Source: DATJGR01 sp041739525
GTDB lineage: Bacteria; Pseudomonadota; Gammaproteobacteria; Pseudomonadales; Azotimanducaceae
DNA length: 64,000 bases
Reading direction: 5' to 3'
NCBI GenBank assembly: GCA_041739525.1
Contig: JBGSNQ010000006.1
Location: 1-64,000, forward strand
The position numbers and the translations under genes are program-made. Shown in pieces: positions 45,653-54,087 of the stretch. Under the pieces are notes generated by a model that saw only the letters and a program-made list of their open reading frames with translations, was not told the origin of the DNA and searched no databases. Position 1 is the stretch's first letter, and every line of letters starts with the position of its first letter.

Positions 45653-46066
45653 ATGGCCGATTTCAAACGACCGCTGCCGAACCTGAAAGAACACGACACG
45701 CGCGAGTTCTGGCAGGCGACGAAAGACGGCAAGCTGACGTATCAGAAGTGCGACGATTGCGGCGCAATCGTGTTCTATCCGCGTCAGCACTGCACGAGTT
45801 GTGTGGGCGGCAACCTGTCGTGGCACACCGCGTCGGGACGCGGCACGGTGTACACGTTCAGCGTGGTGCGCAAAGCGGAGCACCCGTTCTTCCGCGGGCA
45901 AGTGCCTTACGCGGTTGCGTGGATCGATCTCGACGAGGGTCCGCGCCTGCTGTCGAACATCATCGGCGTAGACGATCCCGCCAACGACATCACGGTGGGG
46001 CAACGCGTGATGGTGGAATGGGAAATCCACGACGATCTGGCGCTGCCGCTCTTCAGGCCGGCTTAG
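45653..46066 (+). CDS. DUF35 OB-fold zinc-ribbon protein, partner of the thiolase-fold protein
   Basis: 137 residues with a zinc ribbon (Cys33, Cys36, Cys47, Cys50) followed by an OB-fold (about 60-137, with the TVYTFSVVRKAEHPFF block). DUF35 proteins form complexes with thiolase-like enzymes in HMG-CoA synthesis, acetone metabolism and sterol side-chain aldol cleavage. The ATG is 1 base after its partner's stop. Probably required for the activity of that partner. Confidence 0.87.
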   Translation: MADFKRPLPNLKEHDTREFWQATKDGKLTYQKCDDCGAIVFYPRQHCTSCVGGNLSWHTASGRGTVYTFSVVRKAEHPFFRGQVPYAVAWIDLDEGPRLLSNIIGVDDPANDITVGQRVMVEWEIHDDLALPLFRPA

Positions 46067-46081
46067 CGACCCGTCGGGAGG

Positions 46082-46495
46082 TCAGACCGGCAGTTTTGCC
46101 GTAGCGGTTCCGAATACACGCGTTTCGTTTGCGGTATTCGTGACGGTGAGGTCGATGACGACCGTGCCTGCGTCTTCATCGATGTCGGTGACCACGCCGC
46201 TGATCTGATACACCTCGTCGACTACGACCGGCGCGCGAAACACCGTGTCGATGTTGGTGATCTGTGCGTCCGGCGCCCAGCGATGGATCATCGCCGACAG
46301 AAAGCCCTGGCTCATGATGCCGGGTACCAGTGCCCCCGGCAGTCCTTCCTTGCGCGCCGCTTCGTGATTCGTGAAGCGCGGCTGATTCCAGCCGGCGGCG
46401 ACCGCAAAGCGACGTACGTTCGCGAGCGTGGTATCCGGTGCGAACACCGGCAGCTGCGCGCCGAACTCGACGTCGGAAATCGTCCTGATGGTCAT
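46082..46495 (-). CDS. MaoC-like hot-dog protein lacking the hydratase dyad
   Basis: 137-residue single hot-dog domain, aligned with (R)-hydratase MaoC proteins around residues 30-60. Where active hydratases read G-D-x-N-P-x-H-x-D, this has G35-W36-N-Q-P-R-F41-T-N, so both the catalytic Asp and His are replaced. The nearby PGIMSQGFLSAMI helix is typical. The start overlaps the upstream hot-dog stop (ATGA), so the two chains are likely a heterodimer. Enzymatic role uncertain. Confidence 0.75.
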   Translation of the reverse strand: MTIRTISDVEFGAQLPVFAPDTTLANVRRFAVAAGWNQPRFTNHEAARKEGLPGALVPGIMSQGFLSAMIHRWAPDAQITNIDTVFRAPVVVDEVYQISGVVTDIDEDAGTVVIDLTVTNTANETRVFGTATAKLPV

Positions 46496-46938
46496 GCGTC
46501 GGGCCGCTCCCTGATCACCATGCTCGTGTCGGCCGACGACATGTGCGCGCCGGCTTCGTTGTACAACTCCATGCGCAACACGATGAACACCATGCGGCCG
46601 GAACGTCCGGATTTCGTATAGATGTCGTGAATGTGCGTCTTGCCGACGAGTTTCGTGCCGGCACGGATCGGCAGGCGCGGCGTCACCGCTTTCCCGGCAT
46701 CCATGCCCAATCCCGGTAGCTTCGGAAAGCCCTCCGGTAAGTCACGCCGTGCATTGAAGCTCGACGGAAACGTCGGCAGCGCCTGAAAGTCGGCGTGCTT
46801 CGGATCGGTGAACCGCGGCGCGAGTTCGCCGCATGCCGTCGCGTATTCGGCGAGACTCGCCGCGTTGACAGAGAACGTCTGCTCGTCGAAGTCGACGTTC
46901 AGAAAACGCGCTTTCAGGTCTTCGATGTCTAGACTCAT
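46492..46938 (-). CDS. FAS1-like/MaoC N-terminal hot-dog protein
   Basis: 148 residues with the N-terminal-type MaoC domain: ELAPRFTDPKHAD (38-50) and FNARRDLPEGFPKLPGLG. This half normally lacks the catalytic residues and pairs with a C-terminal hot-dog, here encoded directly downstream. The Asp45 in RFTD is not at the hydratase position. ATG start overlaps the PHP gene stop. The longer open frame has no homology. Confidence 0.75.
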   Translation of the reverse strand: MSLDIEDLKARFLNVDFDEQTFSVNAASLAEYATACGELAPRFTDPKHADFQALPTFPSSFNARRDLPEGFPKLPGLGMDAGKAVTPRLPIRAGTKLVGKTHIHDIYTKSGRSGRMVFIVLRMELYNEAGAHMSSADTSMVIRERPDA

Positions 46939-47579
46939 GCTTCCGATTCTGATGTTTTGAACGAAACCGCGGTGAATTCTCCGGCGCGCAAAGCATCGAC
47001 CAGTTCGGCGACGCTGTTGACCGGCGCCGGAAAGCGCGTTGCACATCGGCCGATGTGGCTGACGATGTGCGCGTCGCTGCCGCCGATGCCGAGATAGTTG
47101 TTCTGCTGCGCCATCGCTTCGGCGATGGCGTCTTCGCCTTCACGGCTGCCGCCGTTCTTCGTTTCGACGATACGCACACCGGCCGGCACACCGAGCACGT
47201 CGAGATGTGCCGCCATACCGACGCGCTTGCGGCCGGGATGACACGGCACAGGGATCGCGCCGTGTTTCGCGCACTGCTCGATGACGAGCGAAAGCTTCAG
47301 ATGTATGTCGCCGAAATCGAACGCGGCGCGCAGGCCGTCGTTCACGCCGAACACCAGCACGTGGCCGTAATCGGTTTCCACCTCGCTCGCTTTCAGAATC
47401 GTCAGATCGAACTCTTCAGCGAGCGCGCTGTAATCCGATTCCGCATCGAACTGGCGATGCTCGGTGAGGACGAAACCGTCGATCGGAATGTCGCGCGAAC
47501 GTATCCACTGGCAGTAGTTACGTACCTTCGCGCGACCATCGTCCGATTTGATCGAATGGGTGTGCAGATCGAGGATCAT
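46935..47579 (-). CDS. PHP-domain metal-dependent phosphoesterase-like protein
   Basis: 214 residues: the first motif DLHTHS with His6 and His8, TEHRQFDAES near 45-54, Glu/His-rich middle, CHPGRKRVG near 117-125 and GSDAH near 172-176. These are the metal ligands of the polymerase-and-histidinol-phosphatase fold. Substrate unknown. Translationally coupled to the hot-dog pair, which is an unusual partner. ATG at 47579 begins exactly at the first beta strand, preferred over the GTG six codons upstream. Confidence 0.78.
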   Translation of the reverse strand: MILDLHTHSIKSDDGRAKVRNYCQWIRSRDIPIDGFVLTEHRQFDAESDYSALAEEFDLTILKASEVETDYGHVLVFGVNDGLRAAFDFGDIHLKLSLVIEQCAKHGAIPVPCHPGRKRVGMAAHLDVLGVPAGVRIVETKNGGSREGEDAIAEAMAQQNNYLGIGGSDAHIVSHIGRCATRFPAPVNSVAELVDALRAGEFTAVSFKTSESEA

Positions 47580-47662
47580 GCGGCATGGTAACGGCACAGT
47601 TCGGGTTGCGCGAGAGGGGTGGCTCGGTCACCCTGCGCAGCTTCCACAGATTCGGGTTACTC

Positions 47663-47983
47663 ATGACGAAGGTCACCTTCGTACATCCCGACGGCACGCG
47701 CGAAACCCACGCAGGCATCGACGGCGAAACGGTAATGGACTGCGCGCTGGACCACGGCGTTGCCGGTATTCGGGCGCAGTGCGGCGGCGCGTGTATCTGC
47801 GTGACGTGCCATTGCTACGTGGAATCGCCGTGGTCGGAGCGCATCGTTCCGCCGCGCGCTGACGAGCTGGAAATGCTCGAGTACGCATGGGAGCGCGAGC
47901 CGAACAGCCGCCTCGCCTGCCAGGTGATACTCGACGCCGCCTGTGCCGGCATCGTGATCCGACTTCCGTTGCGTCAGGCCTGA
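47663..47983 (+). CDS. putidaredoxin/adrenodoxin-type 2Fe-2S ferredoxin
   Basis: 106 residues with ligands Cys40, Cys46, Cys49 and Cys86 (C-x5-C-x2-C-x36-C), the vertebrate-type pattern used to reduce cytochrome P450s and other oxygenases. No P450, ferredoxin reductase or Rieske oxygenase is seen in this window; its partners must lie elsewhere or be the di-iron pair at 34-36 kb. ATG chosen as it starts just before the first beta strand. Divergent from the PHP operon. Confidence 0.9.
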   Translation: MTKVTFVHPDGTRETHAGIDGETVMDCALDHGVAGIRAQCGGACICVTCHCYVESPWSERIVPPRADELEMLEYAWEREPNSRLACQVILDAACAGIVIRLPLRQA

Positions 47984-48017
47984 TTGAATAGAACGAGTTT
48001 GAACGACAGGAGACCGA

Positions 48018-48875
48018 ATGCGCGCATGCGATGAAATTAAACTCGACGTCGGCGGCCGGTCGATTGCGGGCAAACGTTTCCGCGGCGGACGTATTCCCAC
48101 GATCGCGCTGCACGGCTGGCTCGACAACGCGAACTCCTTCGATGCGTTTGCGCAGGCGATGCCCGAACTCGATCTGTTCGCCATGGACTTCGCCGGACAC
48201 GGCTTCTCGGATCCCCGCGCACGCGATGTCGGTTACTGGGGATGGCTCGACGTACAGGACGTCATCGCAGTGGCCGACCAGCTCGGCTGGCAGAGATTCG
48301 TCATCGTGGCGCACTCGATGGGCGCGGAGTACAGCACACAACTCGTCGGGATCTTTCCGGAGCGCGTGGCGGCACAGATCTGCATCGACGGTTACGTCGA
48401 AGCAACACCGATCGACAAAGTGCTCGATGGCGTTCGTGAGAATCTCGACGCGTGTCTGAGCAACACCGACGGCACGCTGCGCGGCTATGCATCGCTCGAT
48501 GCGATGGCGCAGCGTCTCGAACAGGCGAAAGAAATCGAATTCGCTTCGGCGCGCGCACTGGTGGAGCGTGGTCACCGCAAAACCGAAGCCGGTTATGTCT
48601 GGTCGACGGAGGCGCGCATCCGTCGCACGCACACGCAGCGACAGCCTGACGACGTGGTTGTGGCGCTGGCAAAGCGCACGAGGGCACCCACGCTGATGAT
48701 CGCGGCGCGCGATGGAGAAGACTGGTTCAAACACTCGCTCGACCTGGTGCGCGACGTGTTGCCGACATTCGAAGAAGTCGTCCTGGACGGACCGCACCAC
48801 CTGCACATGTCGTCCGCGCTGCCGGAAATCGTGGTGGAGGTACGGCGTTTCCTCACCACCTACGGACACGACTGA
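48018..48875 (+). CDS. alpha/beta-fold hydrolase
   Basis: 285 residues with oxyanion motif HGWLDN (32-37), nucleophile Ser100 in AHSMGA and a C-terminal His in GPHHLHM (about 263). The lid domain covers about 125-210. Candidate esterase, thioesterase or C-C hydrolase; the substrate cannot be told. ATG start with GACAGGAG 8 bases upstream. Probably cotranscribed with the ferredoxin 34 bases upstream. Confidence 0.82.
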   Translation: MRACDEIKLDVGGRSIAGKRFRGGRIPTIALHGWLDNANSFDAFAQAMPELDLFAMDFAGHGFSDPRARDVGYWGWLDVQDVIAVADQLGWQRFVIVAHSMGAEYSTQLVGIFPERVAAQICIDGYVEATPIDKVLDGVRENLDACLSNTDGTLRGYASLDAMAQRLEQAKEIEFASARALVERGHRKTEAGYVWSTEARIRRTHTQRQPDDVVVALAKRTRAPTLMIAARDGEDWFKHSLDLVRDVLPTFEEVVLDGPHHLHMSSALPEIVVEVRRFLTTYGHD

Positions 48876-48937
48876 CACGTCGCCGCCCGTCGAATTCGAA
48901 GGTCGCATGCGACTTTTATCGCCGTTCGTGCATCTAT

Positions 48938-49180
48938 ATGGGTGTTCACGAAGGCAGCCATGTCGTGTGGATGCACGACGTCGAGGGCTATACGCATTCG
49001 GAAATTGCCCGGCTGACCGGGCGGACCGAGAGCTATTCGAAGAGCCAACTCGCGCGCGGCCATGCGCGGCTGTTGGCGTGGCGAACGGAGAAGACCGATG
49101 ACGACACGGCAACCCACGTCGAATCCACAAACGGTGCGGGAAGCACTACAGGCACTGCCGGACGCAACACCACCGGATGA
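48938..49180 (+). pseudogene. ECF sigma factor remnant (region 4 only)
   Basis: 80 codons matching only the C-terminal sigma-4 DNA-binding part of ECF sigma factors: VVWMHDVEGYTHSEIARLTG then SKSQLARGHARL. Sigma-2 and the linker are absent; upstream in-frame codons back to the hydrolase show no sigma sequence. After LLAWR the frame continues into a Thr/Gly-rich tail that overlaps the anti-sigma-like gene by 83 bases, whereas intact pairs usually overlap by a few bases, so a second lesion near the end is possible. Confidence 0.7.
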
Positions 49181-49592
49181 CGTCTGGCACGAAATCGAAC
49201 GCCGCATCGGCGCTCCGCGTGGCCGCAACGGTGCATGGTGGCTTGCAACTGCGGCAGCCGGAGTGCTGGCGATTTTCACCGGCCTCTGGGTGGTCGCTCG
49301 CGCGCCGGGCCCAACGCCCGCCGACAATCTCGCGTCATTGATGGCGCAATCGCAGCAGCTCGAACGTGTGGTAGCGCGTCATGGAATGGCCGAGAACGCC
49401 GATTGGAGCGCAAGCCGCAGCGCGCTCGTCTATCGAATTGCCGATCTCGATCGCGAGCTTGCACCGCTCAGCATCGACCCTTCGCGCGATCCGGTTCGGA
49501 CGGAACGGCTTTGGCGGCAACGCGTGGCGCTGATGCAGTCGCTTGCGGAAATCGATCGCGCTCGGGTGCCGCACCGAACGCTCGCACTCTGA
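49098..49592 (+). CDS. membrane-anchored anti-sigma-like protein
   Basis: 164 residues: a cytosolic N-terminus (1-45, with ALPDATPPDDVWHEIERRI), one TM helix (about 46-66, WWLATAAAGVLAIFTGLWVV) and a periplasmic helical domain. The layout and position after an ECF remnant suggest a former anti-sigma factor; the classic zinc HxxxCxxC motif is missing. ATG with GGAGAAG 5 bases upstream. It is intact although its sigma is broken. Confidence 0.65.
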   Translation: MTTRQPTSNPQTVREALQALPDATPPDDVWHEIERRIGAPRGRNGAWWLATAAAGVLAIFTGLWVVARAPGPTPADNLASLMAQSQQLERVVARHGMAENADWSASRSALVYRIADLDRELAPLSIDPSRDPVRTERLWRQRVALMQSLAEIDRARVPHRTLAL

Positions 49593-49627
49593 AGGTTTAC
49601 GAAACGAACACTTCGAGGGGAAACACG

Positions 49628-50629
49628 ATGGAAGACCGGATGAAGAACGGATTGCTGCTCGCGCTGTGGGCGTTCGCCTCGCTGGCGTTCGGTGCCGATG
49701 CGCCCGAAGACCTGCAACAGCGCATCGACGCGGCACGAGCGAAGCTCGACGAAGCCGCCCGCGAGCTCGCCGAGCTGCACAGGCAGGACACCGAATCGTT
49801 GGAGAACACGTTCCAGGTCGCGCTGCCTGCCCTGCCCGATATCGAGAGCCGCGTTTCGTTGGGCGTGTTGCTCGACCCGAGCAGCAAGAAGGGCATTGCT
49901 ATTGCCGGTGTCACGCCCGGCGGACCGGGCGAGGAGGCCGGCATCGAAGCAGGCGACGTCATCGTCACTCTCAACGGAACGAACGTACGCGATGGCGCGG
50001 GCAAGCCGCCGCTGATGCGCTTGCTGGACGTACTGAAAGAAGTGAATCCGGGCGATATGGTGCGCGTCGAGTATTTGCGACGTGCCGAGTTGATGACTGC
50101 CGACGTCACCGCTGCGGAACCGGCGCCGCGAATGCCTGCTTCGAGAATGAACATCGCGTTCTCGACGATGGCGTTCGCTTCCACGGAAGGCGCAGGCGCG
50201 CCCTTTGCCGGCCGCGCGATGATCGGTGGGCTCGAGCTGTTCGATTTGAACGAGGATCTCGGCCACTACTTTGGCACCACCAGTGGCGTGCTGGTGTTGA
50301 GCGTGGCGCAGGGCAAAGACGGCGCGAAAGACGGTTTGTTGCCGGGCGACGTTGTGCGTTCGATCGACGGCCGCACGATCGCATCGACGGCGGATTTCAT
50401 GAATGCGATGGGAAGGCGCAACGCCGAAATGACCGTGGAAGTGTTGCGCGACGGCGCGCAGATCGCGGTGCAGATGCCGCGCCAGGCGATGCCGGCCGGG
50501 TTTTTCGATGGGACGCCGATGGGCGGGGAGACCCGAGCGATCAGCGTCGTCAGAGACGCTCCGCCAGCGGCCGTCAGCGGCGGAACCATCGTGGTCGGAG
50601 GATCGGCGAAACGCGTCGAAGCAAACTAG
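49628..50629 (+). CDS. periplasmic protein with two PDZ domains
   Basis: 333 residues: signal peptide (about 1-23, cleavage after AFGA), coiled coil (about 26-58), PDZ 1 (about 72-155, with GPGEEAGIEAGDVIVTLNGTN), and PDZ 2 (about 205-280, with GLLPGDVVRSIDGRTI). No protease domain is present, so it is an adaptor or chaperone-like protein, not a DegP-type protease. It follows the anti-sigma-like gene by 35 bases; such triplets usually serve envelope-stress sensing. ATG with GAGGGGAAA upstream. Confidence 0.8.
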   Translation: MEDRMKNGLLLALWAFASLAFGADAPEDLQQRIDAARAKLDEAARELAELHRQDTESLENTFQVALPALPDIESRVSLGVLLDPSSKKGIAIAGVTPGGPGEEAGIEAGDVIVTLNGTNVRDGAGKPPLMRLLDVLKEVNPGDMVRVEYLRRAELMTADVTAAEPAPRMPASRMNIAFSTMAFASTEGAGAPFAGRAMIGGLELFDLNEDLGHYFGTTSGVLVLSVAQGKDGAKDGLLPGDVVRSIDGRTIASTADFMNAMGRRNAEMTVEVLRDGAQIAVQMPRQAMPAGFFDGTPMGGETRAISVVRDAPPAAVSGGTIVVGGSAKRVEAN

Positions 50630-50633
50630 CAGA

Positions 50634-51848
50634 TCAGGCGCGCAGGATCTTCTGGTCAATCAACGCGTTGATCTCTGCGTCGGTCAGCCCCAACGACTTC
50701 ATCACGTCGCGTGAGTCTGCGCCGATCTTCGGCGCAGGCGAGCGGGGCTTTACATCGGCGGTCTGGAAACGCATCGGCGCATTCACCGTACGGTATGGGC
50801 CGAGTTGTGGATGTTCGATTTCCGGGAACAGTCCGATCGCGTCGGCGTGCGGGTCCATCGCCACTTCGTGGAGTGCGAGAACCGGCCCCCAGATCAATCC
50901 GTTGGCGTCGAAGATCGCGCCCCATTCGTCGCGGCTCTTGATGGACAGCGCTTTGTCCACCCCGTCGACGAGTTCGGCCATGTTCTGATAGCGCGAGCGC
51001 GCATCCTTGAAACGTTCGTCCGTGAGCCATTGTTCACGGCCGATTACCTTGGCGAGGCGCGGCCATGCCGATTCTTCCGGCATGTTCAGCACGATCCATT
51101 TGCCGTCACCGCACGGATATCGGTTCGCCGTTGGCGCAAGCATCTGATGCCGTGAGCGCCGCCGTACCGGCGAACGATCCACCGCGGTTACGCCGTAGTC
51201 GGTGGCCTGCGTCCACACCGCCGTTTCGAACAGCGAGGTTTCCACCACCTGACCTTTGCCTGTCCGTTCCGCCATGCGCAGCGCAGCGAGTATGGCGCCC
51301 ACGAATGCGAGGCCGGTGGTGTGGTCACCTTGCGCCGGGCGCGCCATCGGCACCGTGCCGTCGTCGCCCTCCCGGCTCGCGTCATACAGACCCGAGCGAC
51401 CGAAAAACGCGGTTACGTCGTAACCCGGTCGCTTCGCTTCGGGTCCGGTGGTGCCGTAACCGGTCAACGTTGCGTGAACGAGTTTCGGATTGATCTTCAG
51501 CAGGTTCGCCGGGTCGAGGCCGAACTTCGCCTGGCGATGCGTGAGCAGGTTGCACATGAAGATGTCGGCGCCGGCAATCAGGCGTCGCACCAGATCGGCA
51601 CCGGCATCGGTATCGAGCGCTACGGCAATCGAACGTTTGCCGCGGTTGTCGACGTCGAACTGCAGGTCGTAGCTTTTGAAGGCGCCTTCGACCTTCGCCG
51701 GACGGCTCAGGCCGCGCATCGGATCGCCCGTTAGCGGCTCCACCTTTATGACGTCGGCGCCGAGGTCCGCCAGGATCGCGCTGGCGCTCGGCGCAGCCAT
51801 CCAGCTTTCGATGGTGATCACGCTGACGTCATCGAGCGGTGCAGCCAC
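50634..51848 (-). CDS. class III (CaiB/BaiF) CoA-transferase
   Basis: 404 residues, catalytic Asp175 present in QGDHTTG, plus the family KRSIAVAL and PGYDVTAFF segments. Acts alone judging by context: its nearest genes encode exported proteins. Start GTG with GAGG about 9 bases upstream and no better ATG. Convergent with the PDZ gene, 4 bases between the stops. Acyl donor and acceptor unknown. Confidence 0.87.
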   Translation of the reverse strand: MAAPLDDVSVITIESWMAAPSASAILADLGADVIKVEPLTGDPMRGLSRPAKVEGAFKSYDLQFDVDNRGKRSIAVALDTDAGADLVRRLIAGADIFMCNLLTHRQAKFGLDPANLLKINPKLVHATLTGYGTTGPEAKRPGYDVTAFFGRSGLYDASREGDDGTVPMARPAQGDHTTGLAFVGAILAALRMAERTGKGQVVETSLFETAVWTQATDYGVTAVDRSPVRRRSRHQMLAPTANRYPCGDGKWIVLNMPEESAWPRLAKVIGREQWLTDERFKDARSRYQNMAELVDGVDKALSIKSRDEWGAIFDANGLIWGPVLALHEVAMDPHADAIGLFPEIEHPQLGPYRTVNAPMRFQTADVKPRSPAPKIGADSRDVMKSLGLTDAEINALIDQKILRA

Positions 51849-51902
51849 GCTATTGCGCCTCTATTGAGTTGTTGGCGAAGGTGTTGGCGGCCCGAACCGC
51901 CA

Positions 51903-52595
51903 CTACATGCCTACTTTCTGAAAGTCGGAGTTGTTCACCATCACCTGCACGTTGCTCGATGGAATCGTCAGCGTCGACAGCTGCGGGTAGTTCGTGCCGT
52001 CGGGCAGCTGTTGCATGTTGACCACCAGCGTCACCGGCTTGTCGGGGCCACCCATCCATGTCGATACATCGATGGTCTGAATGACACGCGGCTCGAGGTT
52101 CATCGTCAGCGTCAGAGAATCGCCCGGCAGCTGATAGTTCGAGAACGCGAGAATCGCCTGGCCGGGTTGCCCGGCGAGTATCTGCATGTTGCCGGCGCCG
52201 GCTGAAGCCTGCAGCTTCTCTGGCGACGGCGGCACGTAGCTCTGCACCAGCAACGCGGCACTTTCCAGCGTGTTCTTCAGTTCGTCCTCTTCATGCTGCT
52301 GGATGCGTCCGCGCAGGCCTGGCTCCTGCTTGGGCTGCGGCGCCGAGATGACGGTCTTCTGCTGCTGGCCGTCCGGTCCATATAGCACCGACTCGACCTT
52401 GGTCGCCTTGACCTCGCCCTTCAGGCTGATCTGTGTCGTTTGAATCCACGTGTACTGCCGCAATGCGGCCTGGTTTGCGGCCGCAGCGGCTTCCGCGGCA
52501 GCAATGCCACCTTGCGGGGCAGCGGCATGCGCCCCCAACGCTATTGCGAGTAAACCAAGCGCCGCGAATCCGGAACGGGTCAGTCGAAGCTGCAT
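51903..52595 (-). CDS. secreted protein of unknown function
   Basis: 230 residues with a clear signal peptide (about 1-24, ending AHA-AA). The mature part starts with an Ala-rich helix, followed by beta-rich sequence with conserved-looking YTWIQTTQISLKGEVKATK and PPSPEKLQA blocks. I do not recognise the family. Probably periplasmic. It lies 44 bases after the lipoprotein gene and 54 before the CoA-transferase on the same strand. Confidence 0.65.
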   Translation of the reverse strand: MQLRLTRSGFAALGLLAIALGAHAAAPQGGIAAAEAAAAANQAALRQYTWIQTTQISLKGEVKATKVESVLYGPDGQQQKTVISAPQPKQEPGLRGRIQQHEEDELKNTLESAALLVQSYVPPSPEKLQASAGAGNMQILAGQPGQAILAFSNYQLPGDSLTLTMNLEPRVIQTIDVSTWMGGPDKPVTLVVNMQQLPDGTNYPQLSTLTIPSSNVQVMVNNSDFQKVGM

Positions 52596-52639
52596 GACGT
52601 GTCCTTGCTGTTGCTGATGAAGGTTGTTCCTGGTGATCT

Positions 52640-52972
52640 TCAGTTGTTGCCTTCAGCCGCGAAGCAGCCGCCCGAACCGTCTTGCGGACAGATCACGACG
52701 TAGGTTTGCTTTTGATTGCAGCCTTCCACCCCGATCGTGTACTCGGCGCGTTCCGGGCCGCGAATCAGCGGGCCGTTGATTGCCGGTTGCACCATCTCAC
52801 TCGACAGCACCGTGCCGGTGGCTTGTGGACAGCTGAATTCGAACTGGCCGCGTTTGGTGGCAACGCCGATCGCCTCTGCCTGCGAACCGGCGAGAAGCTG
52901 TTGGTCCGATTGGCATCCCGAGATGCCAACTGCGGCGGTGATGATTGCGGCACAGGCACGAATGTTTAGCAT
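52640..52972 (-). CDS. small lipoprotein
   Basis: 110 residues with a signal peptide and lipobox ISGC (Cys20), so lipidated. The mature part has four further cysteines, at about residues 48, 84, 95 and 103, which may form two disulfides. Family unknown. The ATG start is followed by a short n-region and hydrophobic core. First gene of a minus-strand group with the secreted protein. Confidence 0.68.
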   Translation of the reverse strand: MLNIRACAAIITAAVGISGCQSDQQLLAGSQAEAIGVATKRGQFEFSCPQATGTVLSSEMVQPAINGPLIRGPERAEYTIGVEGCNQKQTYVVICPQDGSGGCFAAEGNN

Positions 52973-53059
52973 TTTTGTTTCTCCTGATCTGAGGGCGGGC
53001 GTGTTGGATCGTCACGCTGGATTTGCGTTCGCGATACTGCCGGAAGGCGGGTGAGGTGT

Positions 53060-53069
53060 GCAACGTTGC
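53060..53069. promoter_or_regulatory. 10-bp palindrome GCAACGTTGC
   Basis: Located in the 235-base divergent gap between the lipoprotein and SDR genes. It may be an operator, but a 10-bp palindrome can occur by chance. Confidence 0.2.
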
Positions 53070-53207
53070 GTCGGTCGCCACGCCGAAACGTTGTTGTTGG
53101 CGGGGTTGTTTTTGACGCACGTGCAGACGCATCCTAGACCCAAGTCGTGGTCCCGCGATCGCGCTCGACAAGCCACGCCAGTCAACCCATGCAGTCAGAG
53201 TAATCAC

Positions 53208-54086
53208 ATGAAGCAATTCGAAGGAAAAACCGCGGTCGTCACCGGTGCGGCGAGCGGAATCGGTCGCGCGTTGGCGGAGCGTTTCGCGCAGGCGCGTATG
53301 CAGGTGGTGCTTGCCGACATCGAGAAGGACGCGCTCGACCGCGCGGTGCACGAACTGGAACAGCATCAGCATCGGGTGATCGGCGTGGTTGCCAACACGA
53401 TGCTGCGCGAGTCGGTAGAAGCGCTCGCGAAACGCGCGGTCGACGAATTCGGCAAGGTGCACATCGTCTGCAACAACGCCGGTATCGCGGCGATGGCCGG
53501 CGGTATCAAGCCGATCTGGGAAGTGTCCGACCGCGATTGGCAGTGGGTGATGGGCGTGAACTTCTACGGCGTGCTCTACGGCATTCAGGCATTCGTGCCG
53601 GGCATGCTCGCGCACGGCGAGGAGGGCCACATCGTCAACACCGCGTCGCTCGCCGGTGTGATGCCTGGCGGCGGCACCTACGGCGTCAGCAAACACGGCG
53701 TACTGTCGTTGACGGAAACGCTGCACCAGAACTTCACGATGATGGGCGCCAAGATCGGCGCGTCGGTGCTGTGCCCCGGCTTCGTCAACACCAACATCTT
53801 CGACGCGGAGCGCAACCGGCCGAAGGATCTCGCCACCGCACCGGGTGCCGCCATTCCCGGAATGGCCGAGGTTGCGCGCAACATGCTCGCCGCCGGCAAA
53901 CAGCCCGCCGATGTCGCGGAGATCGTATTCAAGTCGATTCAGGAGAACCGCTTCTACATCCTGCCGCATCCCGCATGGGATCCGATCGTTCGCGCGCGAG
54001 TCGATGCGATTCTTGCACGCGGTGCACCGATGTCGCTCGACATGGAAGACATGATGAAGCGGCGTGCCGCCGGCGAGCAGTTCTGA
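53208..54086 (+). CDS. short-chain dehydrogenase/reductase
   Basis: 292-residue classical SDR: cofactor motif TGAASGIG (12-19), NNAG (89-92), catalytic Ser147, Tyr158 and Lys162 (YGVSK). Asp37 at the end of strand 2 (VLADIE) points to NAD(H). Acts on an alcohol or ketone; the large hydrophobic substrate loop (about 190-250) fits bulky substrates. ATG chosen at the glycine motif's normal distance. Followed 1 base later by the dioxygenase gene, so the two probably act together. Confidence 0.88.
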   Translation: MKQFEGKTAVVTGAASGIGRALAERFAQARMQVVLADIEKDALDRAVHELEQHQHRVIGVVANTMLRESVEALAKRAVDEFGKVHIVCNNAGIAAMAGGIKPIWEVSDRDWQWVMGVNFYGVLYGIQAFVPGMLAHGEEGHIVNTASLAGVMPGGGTYGVSKHGVLSLTETLHQNFTMMGAKIGASVLCPGFVNTNIFDAERNRPKDLATAPGAAIPGMAEVARNMLAAGKQPADVAEIVFKSIQENRFYILPHPAWDPIVRARVDAILARGAPMSLDMEDMMKRRAAGEQF

Positions 54087-54087
54087 C

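Noticed and set aside
54064..54087. Earlier GTG start for the TauD-type gene
   Set aside because: It would begin inside the SDR gene; the GTG at 54088 follows the SDR stop directly.
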